From: JBEKHI01 sp050012355
GTDB taxonomy: Bacteria > Actinomycetota > Actinomycetes > Streptosporangiales > Streptosporangiaceae
NCBI GenBank assembly: GCA_050012355.1
Contig: JBEKHI010000442.1
Span: 1-6,611 of the forward strand
Reading direction: 5' to 3'
Length of the DNA stretch: 6,611 bases
Position numbers and translations under genes: made by a program
Notes under the pieces: model-generated
The model's database searches: none
The model's input: only the letters and a program-made list of their open reading frames with translations
What the model was told of the DNA's origin: nothing
Shown here: one piece after another, positions 1-6,500 of the stretch
How positions within the stretch are numbered: the first letter of the stretch is position 1
Layout: the number at the start of each line of letters is the position of its first letter

Positions 1-584
1 CCGAGCGCGGTCCGGAAGTTCTTCTGATCGGCGACGACCGCCACCGACGGGCGGAAACCGCGCCGGCCGCGCTTCTCGAACGCCGTCATCAGCGAGCTGG
101 CCCGGTCGCGGAGCCTGATCACCTCACCGAACGCCGGGCGGGTGACGAGCACAAGGGCGGTGGACTCGGCCAGCAGGTCGTAATGCGGGCCGTCGGTTCC
201 GAGCCGCCCGCAGTCCGCGATCACATCGACCTCGCCCAGGCCGGCTAGCAGCTTGCCCAGCGGACCCCAGAGCAGGTGCAGCCCCGAGCCCTGCTCCGCG
301 TTGGTCACTCCGAGCAGCACGTCAAGACCGCCGTGCAGCTTCTGCACGTGCTCCCACACCTGGCCGGGATGCCCGCCTCGCCTAGCGGCGACGGCGAGGC
401 TCAGCAAGCCGCGTCGCGGGTCAAGCTGCTCCCCGTTCGCGTTCGGGAACCGGTACACCAGATCGCCGCCGGACGGGTCGCACTCGGCGAGCAGCACGGG
501 ACGCGGCCAGACGGCGGCTAGGGCCAACGCGGTGGTCGTTACACCGGGCGCTCCCTTGTCAGCTGCGATCGAGACCAGCGCCAT
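1..584 (-). CDS. CpaE/MinD-like P-loop ATPase (Tad pilus/secretion locus type), 3' end outside the window
   Basis: This is the first 194 codons of a SIMIBI-class ATPase of the ParA/MinD/CpaE group; the gene continues past position 1. The N-terminus MALVSIAADKGAPGVTTTA occupies the deviant Walker A position. The signature lysine is present (K10), but the P-loop lysine expected before the Thr pair is Val (V15). ECDPSGGDL (residues 34-42) matches the switch-I aspartate segment, and VIADCGR (121-127) sits where Walker B is expected. CpaE proteins act at the inner face of the membrane to localise or assemble Tad/Flp pili. This actinobacterial subgroup is usually found next to SAF-domain and CpaF genes, and a SAF gene lies directly upstream here. 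Only GTC separates the upstream TGA from this ATG and no strong Shine-Dalgarno is visible, so translational coupling is likely. Family assignment is fairly secure. Actual ATP hydrolysis is uncertain, and a chromosome-partitioning role is the less likely alternative. Confidence 0.82.
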   Translation of the reverse strand, partial: MALVSIAADKGAPGVTTTALALAAVWPRPVLLAECDPSGGDLVYRFPNANGEQLDPRRGLLSLAVAARRGGHPGQVWEHVQKLHGGLDVLLGVTNAEQGSGLHLLWGPLGKLLAGLGEVDVIADCGRLGTDGPHYDLLAESTALVLVTRPAFGEVIRLRDRASSLMTAFEKRGRRGFRPSVAVVADQKNFRTAL

Positions 585-587
585 GAC

Positions 588-1292
588 TCAGCCGTTACCC
601 GTTATGGCAGCTACCGCCGCAGTTCCGTTGGCCGTGTTGCAGGCGACGTCCCCAGCGGAGTCACCGTCGAGCGCGACCTCGACGTCGGTGTCATCGCTAC
701 CGTTCTTGCCGGCCGTGATGAACAGCACGGTCGCATCAGTCGCCAGTTCGTGGCCCGGCGTCCCCGGGCAGCCACTGTCCTGCGTGGAGGTGGAGTAGAT
801 GTCGACTTTCTCCCCGACCTGCAGGTCGTCAGGCATCTGGCCGTCCTTCAATGCCAGCCCGAGTACGTCTTGCCCGCTGGCCACGGCACCGGTCGCGGAC
901 ACCATCTTGTTTGTCAGCAGCGTGCCGGCCGGAATCTGCTCGGCCGCGAAGTACTTGGTGACGACGGCCGCGTCGTTCCAGGTCACGTAGTCGACCCCGC
1001 TGTCCGCGGTGATCTGCACCTCGGTCAGATCCGCCGAGGTGATCTGGGTCCCCGACTGGACGGTCGATGCGACCTCGATGGCCGCGACCTTGGTGTTCAT
1101 TCGCTGGACGAGCAAGCCAGCGGCACCCGCGCCGACCACGATCAGCAGCAGCGCGAGGACTACGAGCAGCGGTTTGCGTTCCCGTGGCGCGCTAGGCATC
1201 CGGCGGCCCGCGGGGGTCGTCGGTTCATTCCACGACTGCTGGTCGACCCCGCTAGATGCGTTTCGCGGTATCGTTCCTCGGTCACTTGACAT
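588..1292 (-). CDS. SAF-domain membrane protein (CpaB/RcpC-like)
   Basis: This 234-residue protein has a polar, Pro/Arg-rich cytoplasmic N-terminus (1-40), one hydrophobic membrane anchor at about 41-63 (beginning PLLVVLALLL), then an extracytoplasmic part. Residues about 70-132 fit a SAF domain: a conserved VAAIEVASTVQSGTQITSADL-like beginning and the PAGTLLTNKMV segment. SAF proteins of the CpaB/RcpC group are periplasmic or wall-zone components of Tad/Flp pilus machines. The C-terminal 100 residues are less conserved and contain the only two cysteines, C175 and C218, which could pair outside the cell. The ATG at 1292 is preceded by AGGGGTGA about 9 nt upstream, a usable Shine-Dalgarno. A well-matched ECF promoter candidate lies about 85 nt upstream. 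It is the first gene of an operon with the CpaE-like ATPase. Family call is good; the exact substrate or appendage is unknown. Confidence 0.8.
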   Translation of the reverse strand: MSSDRGTIPRNASSGVDQQSWNEPTTPAGRRMPSAPRERKPLLVVLALLLIVVGAGAAGLLVQRMNTKVAAIEVASTVQSGTQITSADLTEVQITADSGVDYVTWNDAAVVTKYFAAEQIPAGTLLTNKMVSATGAVASGQDVLGLALKDGQMPDDLQVGEKVDIYSTSTQDSGCPGTPGHELATDATVLFITAGKNGSDDTDVEVALDGDSAGDVACNTANGTAAVAAITGNG

Positions 1293-1376
1293 CGGCTTGT
1301 TTCACCCCTGGTCAGCCCGCGTATCGTCGTCCACTCAGGACACATGTCTAAACTTCCCGCCCCGTTGCCCGGAGTG

Positions 1377-1402
1377 AGACGATACCGTTCGAAAAACGTT
1401 CC
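1377..1402 (-). promoter_or_regulatory. candidate ECF-sigma promoter for the SAF/CpaE operon
   Basis: Reading the minus strand, GGAAC (1402-1398) is followed by exactly 16 nt and then CGTCT (1381-1377). This matches the general extracytoplasmic-function sigma promoter form, an AAC-type -35 and a CGTC-type -10 at 16-nt spacing. Transcription would start near 1370 and give a leader of about 75-80 nt before the SAF start at 1292. It lies in a gene-free stretch in the correct orientation. No transcript data support it, so it is a prediction. Confidence 0.55.
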
Positions 1403-1407
1403 CTCAC

Positions 1408-1428
1408 CCTGTTGTGACCAACCTGTTG
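1408..1428 (-). repeat. 7-bp direct repeat just upstream of the ECF -35
   Basis: On the minus strand CAACAGG occurs twice with a 7-nt spacer (1428-1422 and 1414-1408), a 14-bp period. The proximal copy ends 5 nt before the GGAAC -35 element. That is the position of an activator-binding site, but such short repeats can arise by chance. Confidence 0.35.
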
Positions 1429-1626
1429 CAGCTCACGGTCATTTCGCCAGCGAATCACCAGCGCGTCTCAGCAGGTGGACACTGCTAGTCGCACCGGCTC
1501 GCAGGACGCGCGACCGGGTATCAAGCCGCGCGGCCTGCAAGCCGTCCATCGGGTTTCCGGACCCACCATGGATTACGGATCGCGAACGGTGTCGGTTCAC
1601 ACGGGTCGGCAGGAGTTCGGAACGTG

Positions 1627-1655
1627 GCCGAGCTCGGCGCGCTAGCTGGCTAGCG
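1627..1655 (-). terminator. two adjacent inverted repeats at the 3' end of the toxin-like operon (weak terminator candidate)
   Basis: A 7-bp inverted repeat, CGCTAGC and GCTAGCG around a 2-nt centre (1640-1655), overlaps the TAG stop of the 122-residue gene at 1650-1652. A second palindrome, GCCGAGCTCGGC (1627-1638), follows directly. There is no T-run, as is common for actinobacterial ends. The stems are short, so the assignment as a terminator is tentative. Confidence 0.3.
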
Positions 1656-2018
1656 AGGCTTCGGCTCACTCCTGCGGAGGAACTCCAGGCCCACAGCTTC
1701 GGCCAGCTTCTGGTGAAGGTTGCCGATAAATTCCGGCTCTTCACCCTCAGCAGTCAAAACCTGCTTCGCCTCGACGATGGTCGTGAAATCGGCGAACTCA
1801 TCCCACTGCTGGAACTTGCCGTCCTCGTCCTCGATTTCGTTCGGACGGACCGTGACGACGGCATGCCCGCCGGGAGACCCGGACATGAAGTACTCGCCGA
1901 TGTAATCACTGCGCCGGAACTCGAACGTCAGCCCGGTGGCCTCGGCAACCAGGTCACGCACCTGGGCCGGGGCAAGATCCCGCGAGCCAAAATACTCCAG
2001 GATCACGACCCGGCTCAT
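1650..2018 (-). CDS. small acidic protein, candidate immunity protein for the adjacent toxin-like gene
   Basis: This protein of 122 residues has no signal peptide or membrane segment and belongs to no family I can name. It begins MSRVVILEYFGSRDLAPAQV; the middle holds a Gly/aromatic-rich segment, SDYIGEYFMSGSPGGHAVV (37-55), and a run of acidic residues, EIEDEDG (61-67). Counting Asp/Glu against Lys/Arg gives a net charge of about -10, typical of many small immunity proteins. Its ATG overlaps the upstream stop (ATGA), and GAGG lies 7 nt before it inside the upstream gene, so the two genes are translationally coupled. Gene order, size and acidity suggest it neutralises the upstream nucleotidyltransferase-like protein in the cytoplasm. 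That is inference from context: nothing in the sequence itself proves immunity. A chaperone for the upstream secreted protein is the main alternative. Confidence 0.75.
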   Translation of the reverse strand: MSRVVILEYFGSRDLAPAQVRDLVAEATGLTFEFRRSDYIGEYFMSGSPGGHAVVTVRPNEIEDEDGKFQQWDEFADFTTIVEAKQVLTAEGEEPEFIGNLHQKLAEAVGLEFLRRSEPKPR

Positions 2019-3190
2019 TCGTCATCCTCGCTCATCGCCATCGCCTCCGCTTCGGCCTCGGCTTCCGCCTCGATCTCAGCCTCCTCAGCCTGAGCCTCGG
2101 CTTCGGCCTGCGCTTCGGCCTGTGCCTCGATAGCACTCTCATCCTGCGCCGCGGCCTGCTGCTGCTTGCTGAAGTAGTCCTCGATCTGGTCCGTCGACGG
2201 CACCCTGATGTACGGTCGGCCGAGTGTCTGCAGATCCTCCGGGGACGCGAAGATCATAAAGTGCACGTCCCGGCCCGCTTCGGTGCTCAGTTCGTCCTGT
2301 AGTTCTCCCAGCCCGAGCTCTTCCGCCTGCTCAGCGGTAAGCGGCGCCGTGCGGTACTGGTCGCCGCGGATCTTCACCCCGGCGTCCATCGCCTTCAGGA
2401 AGAGGTCACCATCGCAGATGGCGATGTCGTAGTCGTTCGGGTCGTCACCGACTGGCTCACCCGACTCGTACCGGTACCCGGTGGCCGAACTGCCCTGGAA
2501 CGCGGTCACGCTGTTGCCGTAGCCAACCCGGCTAAGCCCGTTCAGCAGGCTGGCGCCAAACTTCATGAAGGCGTCTTTGCTGAGGAAACCGAACGGGATC
2601 GCGGCACTCGACAGCACGGACACGACGTTGTTGTAGTCGCTCTTGGACGCCGATTTGACCGTGCCGCCGCTGGACGTGGTGCGCAGCAGGGAAGTCAGGT
2701 TCGCCGCCGAGGCGGCCACTCCCGGCTGGGACCAGAACGCCGTCAGGTACGCCTTGTCGCTGGAGTGGTCGTCAAGATCCTGAGCGATCGCGGCCAGCAT
2801 GGCCCGGGCGGCAGCGGGGTCCGTCTTGGCCAGAGCCACCGCGGAGTTCAGGTTCTGCGCTTGCAGCGCGGCGTCCGCCTGGTCCAGCGCGCTACCTGAC
2901 CAGGGGATGTACGCCATCCCGCCGGCCACCAGGTCGATGTTCGCCGGGTTGGCCATCCACGCCGCCGCCAGGTTCGACCTGGACCGCATATCGGCAGCGT
3001 CCTGAACCGAACGGCCCTCGGCTTGCTTGAGCGGCAGCAGGCTGACCGGCGCCCCGGCCCCGCTGTCCCAGTACTGTTCCAGCGTGTTCACGATGACCGG
3101 AACGTTGCTCGCCAGCACCCCGCGAAGATTCTCCAACGCGGACGCCAGCTCCGCGAGCCGCTCCGGTTCTACCCCGACTTCGTTACTCAT
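2015..3190 (-). CDS. putative type VII-secreted polymorphic toxin with nucleotidyltransferase-like domain
   Basis: The protein has 391 residues counted from the ATG at 3190; a TTG three codons upstream (3199) is the alternative start. Residues 1-75 are largely helical and include NTLEQYWDSGAGAP, a W-x-S-G turn reminiscent of WXG100/ESX-type secretion domains. Residues about 75-220 form an Ala-rich helical linker, with no signal peptide. Residues about 225-330 look like the nucleotidyltransferase-fold domain found in polymorphic toxins. GSS (233-235) is followed by a short basic/aromatic segment and then NDYDIAI, where D253 and D255 would be the metal-binding DxD pair. RTAPLT and RDVHFMIF (307-314) come after, a pattern I recognise from such domains. 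The C-terminus (353-385) is a Glu/Ala repeat ending in SEDDE. The gene overlaps the 122-residue candidate immunity gene by 4 nt and is divergent from an EccC-like ATPase gene. Family resemblance is from recall, not a search. A housekeeping nucleotidyltransferase seems unlikely given the N-terminus. Confidence 0.72.
   Translation of the reverse strand: MSNEVGVEPERLAELASALENLRGVLASNVPVIVNTLEQYWDSGAGAPVSLLPLKQAEGRSVQDAADMRSRSNLAAAWMANPANIDLVAGGMAYIPWSGSALDQADAALQAQNLNSAVALAKTDPAAARAMLAAIAQDLDDHSSDKAYLTAFWSQPGVAASAANLTSLLRTTSSGGTVKSASKSDYNNVVSVLSSAAIPFGFLSKDAFMKFGASLLNGLSRVGYGNSVTAFQGSSATGYRYESGEPVGDDPNDYDIAICDGDLFLKAMDAGVKIRGDQYRTAPLTAEQAEELGLGELQDELSTEAGRDVHFMIFASPEDLQTLGRPYIRVPSTDQIEDYFSKQQQAAAQDESAIEAQAEAQAEAEAQAEEAEIEAEAEAEAEAMAMSEDDE
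2036..2134 (-). repeat. Glu/Ala-codon low-complexity repeat
   Basis: About 33 codons at the 3' end of the toxin-like gene are almost only Glu, Ala and Gln, mainly alternating GAG/GAA with GCC/GCG/GCT. The DNA is a degenerate 6-bp tandem repeat (GCx-GAx). It would encode a highly acidic, helix-prone tail. Such tracts can change length by slippage, so unit number may vary between strains. Confidence 0.8.
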
Positions 3191-3199
3191 CCCCGTCAA

Positions 3200-3220
3200 C
3201 CATACAAAATTTTGGCCATA
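3200..3220. promoter_or_regulatory. AT-rich palindromic patch immediately upstream of the toxin-like gene
   Basis: In otherwise GC-rich DNA, the 10-bp palindrome CAAAATTTTG (3205-3214) is flanked by two direct copies of CCATA (3200-3204 and 3216-3220). On the minus strand TATGGT lies 8 nt before the ATG at 3190 and could act as a -10 for a nearly leaderless transcript. I see no good -35. It may be promoter, operator or both. Confidence 0.35.
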
Positions 3221-3271
3221 ACGACGGGGCTGGCTCCCCTGGGACCACCGACCCGCAACCGCATGGATGGG

Positions 3272-3301
3272 CCACCGCTGGGGCTATAGCCCCAGCGGTG
3301 G
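3272..3301. repeat. perfect 30-bp palindrome
   Basis: Two 13-bp arms, CCACCGCTGGGGC and its exact reverse complement, flank TATA, so all 30 bp are self-complementary. In RNA it would form a very stable 13-bp hairpin with a 4-nt loop. There is no T-run on either side and no gene ends here. A large operator, a transcription-blocking insulator between divergent genes, or a leader hairpin are possible. Confidence 0.85.
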
Positions 3302-3442
3302 GTCATCGACAGTGCTGTAGAAGGGGCGGGCCGACCGGGATACGGTGGCGGCGGGGCCAGACGGGTGGCGGGTGGGGCCATACCTGAAGCGGTCCGAGGT
3401 GTGAACGCGGCTCGGCTTACCTAAACTTGCCCAAAGTAGACA

Positions 3443-3456
3443 GGCAACGAGTTGCC
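3443..3456. promoter_or_regulatory. 6-2-6 inverted repeat, possible operator of the EccC-like gene
   Basis: GGCAAC and GTTGCC flank a 2-nt centre. A further TTGCC lies just upstream (3427-3431), so half-sites alternate three times in 30 bp. The group overlaps the only plausible -10 sequences of the rightward gene. This is where a dimeric repressor could bind, but no regulator can be named. Confidence 0.3.
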
Positions 3457-3521
3457 ACTGGGTACGGGCGGCGGCAGCACGGGTGTACGGGCGGCCTAGC
3501 AGGACCTGAGGACGGAGAATC

Positions 3522-6500
3522 ATGCGAATCGCGCTGACGGTGGTGTCCCCCGCGGCCAGGCAGCGGGCGGATATCGTCATCGAAGCGGATCCGACCACCA
3601 CGATCGAGCAGATCGCGGTGGAACTCGACCGGCTGGCCTTCAGCGGGTTCGCGAGCGCGTCCGGGGAGACGCATGTGCTGCGGTTCCCGAACCCGGCCAT
3701 CTACGGCAACCTCGCCGCCCGGACCGACCCGGGGATTGCCAGCGAGCCGGTCCCGGCCTACATAGAGTTCCAGCGACTCGATCCCCGGCTCACGCTTAAG
3801 GACTCCCCGATCAGGGACGGCGCCGTACTCAGCCTGGGTTCGCCGGATGGCTGCGTGCGCCCGGAGCCGACCGGGATCGCCGAGATCCGCGTGGCGGGCG
3901 GCCCGGGCGCGGGCGCGGTGCACCGGGTCAACCTCGGCGACGCCGACATCGGCAGCGGTAGCGTCGCGATCCGGGTCAGCGATGACAGCCTGCCGCCGTA
4001 CGCGCTGCGGATCCGCGTTGAGCCGCGGGGCAATGTCCAGGTCGCGCCGTTCCCCGAAGTCGCGGCCACCCTGGACCGCGAGCCGCTGACCGGGCCGACG
4101 GAGTGGCATACCGGCCAGCAGATCACGGTCGGCTCGACCCTGCTGCAGCTAGCGCCCTACGAACCGCCGGACGCGGCGCTGCACCCCTCCGAGGATGGCG
4201 CCGGGATCGACTTCAACCGGCCGCCCCGGCTGCTCCCGCCGCCCAGGATCACGAAGTTCAGCCTGCCGAAGCCGCCTGAGAAGCAGCAGCGCCGCCCGCT
4301 CCCGATCCTGATGGCGGTCGCCCCGCTTGCCATGGGCGCGATGCTCTACTTCCTCACGAAGCAGGTCTACACGCTGGCGATGTGCGGGCTCAGCCCGATC
4401 ATGGCGTTCGGCAACTGGCTGAGCAGCCGCAAGGAGGGGCGGGTCAGTTACGCGACCAAGCTCACCCAGTACAACGAGCGCAAGGCCGCCATCGAACGCG
4501 AGGCCAAGGACGCCCTCGAGGCGGAGCGCATCCAGAAACGCGACGATTGCCCCGACCCGGCCACCGTGCTGTCAATCGCCTCGGGCCCGCGCAGGCGGCT
4601 GTGGGAACGGCGCCGGACCGACCCGGATTACCTGGTGCTGCGGGCCGGCACCGCCGACCAGCCCTCGGCGGTCGAGCTGACCGACCCAACCCAGGAAGAA
4701 CACCGGATGAAGGTGTTCTGGGACATCCCGGACGCCCCGGTCACCATCCCGCTGGCGCAGCGCGGCGTGCTCGGCGTCGCCGGGCCACAGGACGCGCCCC
4801 GCGCGCTCGGCCGCTGGATCGTCGCCCAGGCGGCGGTGCTGCACTCCCCCAACGACCTGCAGATCTGGGTGCTCACCGACTCCACCGGGCAGCGGAGCTG
4901 GGACTGGACCAGGTGGCTGCCGCATTGCCGCGGCGGAGACAACGCGATCGCGCTGATCGGTAACTCCGCCGACACCACCTCAACCAGGATCACCGAGCTG
5001 CTGGCCATCATCAACGAGCGGCACCAGGCCGGTGACGGGAACCGGCCGGTGATCTTCACGCCGGACATCATGGTCGTCTTCGACGGGTCACGCAAGCTGC
5101 GTTCGCTGCCCGGCGCGATCCAGATCCTGCGCGAGGGCCCGCGCGTCGGCGTCTACTCGATCTGCCTGGACGCCGACGAGCGGCTGCTGCCCGCGGAGAG
5201 CCAGGCCGTCGCGGTACTCGAGCCGAACGGGCTGCTGCGAGTCCAGCAGATGAACGCGCGCACGACCGGCGGCGTCCGCCCCGACTACGTGAGTCCCGGC
5301 TGGTCGGAACGGGTGGGCCGCGGGCTCGCCGCGGTACGCGACGCCTCGGACGAGGAGAGCACTGTCGAGCTGCCAACGTCCAGCCGGCTGCTCGACGTGC
5401 TGCGGCTTGAACCCCCGACCGCCGAAATGATCGCCCGGCGCTGGCAGGCGGGCGGAATCTCCACGGTCGCGGTGATCGGCGAGAGCTATGACGGCCCGTT
5501 CGGCATCGACCTCAAGCGTGACGGACCGCACGGGCTGATCGCCGGCACCACCGGCGCCGGTAAGTCCGAGCTGCTGCAGACCTTCGTGGCCTCGCTGGCG
5601 GCCGCGAACCGCCCGGACGCGATGAACTTCGTGCTCATCGACTACAAGGGCGGCAGCGCGTTCAAGGACTGCGCCCGCCTCCCGCACACCGTGGGCATGG
5701 TGTCCGACCTCGATGGCCACCTGACCCAGCGGGCGCTGGCCAGTCTGTCCGCGGAGCTGAAGCGCCGCGAGGAGATCCTGCTGCACGCCGGGGCCAAGGA
5801 CATCGAGGACTACAACGACACCCGGCGGCTGCGGCCCGATCTCGGGCTCGGACCGCTGCCGCGGCTGGTGCTGATCATCGACGAGTTCGCCTCACTGGTC
5901 GCGGAGCTCCCGGACTTCGTGACCGGGCTGGTCGGCATCGCCCAGCGCGGCCGTTCTCTCGGGGTGCACCTGATCCTGGCCACCCAGCGCCCAGCCGGCG
6001 TGGTGTCGGCGGACATCCGGGCCAACACCAACCTGCGGATCGCGCTGCGGGTCACCGATCCGAGCGAGTCACAGGACGTGATCGACGTTCCCGACGCGGC
6101 GTGGATCTCCAAATCGGTTCCTGGCCGGTGTTTCGTCAGGTCCGGAGCCTCCGGCCCGGTCGGCGTCCAGTCCGCGCGCATCGGCGGCCGTCGCCCTGGC
6201 ACGGTCACCCGCGAGCGGGTGACGGTTACGGTGAGTGCCGCGGGCTGGAGCGACCTCGGGCGCCCGCTCCCCCAGACGCGGGCCGCGGAGGCCACGGATG
6301 ACGGGACCATGCAGACCGACCTGGCCATGCTGGTGGACGCGATCGCGGATGCCGCCCGGCTCTCCCGCTTCGGCCCGCAGCGCAGCCCCTGGCTGGCGCC
6401 GCTGCCGGAGATCATCACGCTGAACGACGTCCCGCCCGTGCCGAGCAGGGGTGACGGTGAGGTATCACCTGCGCCGTTTGGCATAATGGATGTTCCAGCC

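Larger units (their letters stand above)
1293..1649. other. gene-free intergenic stretch between the SAF operon and the toxin-like operon
   Basis: No convincing coding region lies here: open frames crossing it have implausible composition (Arg/Ser-rich, no recognisable motif). I see no tRNA or other structural RNA signature. It contains the ECF promoter candidate, a 7-bp direct repeat next to it, and inverted repeats at the 1650 end. Transcription on both flanks runs leftward, so it carries the end of one operon and the start of the next. Confidence 0.6.
3200..3521. other. divergent intergenic region between the toxin-like and EccC-like genes
   Basis: No credible coding sequence lies here. 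The region must hold the promoters of both flanking genes, which are transcribed apart. It contains the AT-rich patch beside the left gene, a perfect 30-bp palindrome near the middle left, and a 6-2-6 inverted repeat about 65 nt before the right gene. TAAACT (3422-3427) and TAGACA (3437-3442) are possible -10 elements for the rightward gene. Neither has a convincing -35 at the right distance. Confidence 0.55.

Noticed and set aside
750..1289. Plus-strand open frame of about 179 codons opposite the SAF gene
   Set aside because: The minus strand has a membrane anchor and SAF motifs; the plus frame is Arg/His/Asp-rich with no motif.
1293..1649. Possible tRNA or small structured RNA in the gene-free stretch
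   Set aside because: No cloverleaf-compatible arms or T-loop consensus were found on either strand by eye; only short inverted repeats are present.
1344..2093. Plus-strand open frame of about 249 codons spanning the intergenic stretch and the small acidic gene
   Set aside because: It is antisense to two coupled genes with good start signals. Its end (Ser/Ala repeats) is the mirror of the Glu/Ala codon tract.
3272..3301. The 30-bp palindrome as a Rho-independent terminator
   Set aside because: Both flanking genes are transcribed away from it and no T-run follows on either strand, so I list it as a repeat of unknown role.
3417..4109. Long minus-strand open frame of about 230 codons overlapping the EccC-like gene
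   Set aside because: It is antisense to a clear domain-bearing gene, Arg/Pro-rich and without motifs. Such frames are common opposite GC-rich genes.
5088..5786. Minus-strand open frame of about 230 codons
   Set aside because: It lies opposite the intact Walker A ATPase domain. Its composition reflects the complementary codons, with no recognisable domain.
5810..6484. Minus-strand open frame of about 224 codons
   Set aside because: It is opposite the Walker B region and the end of the first intact ATPase domain; Ser/Arg-rich shadow.
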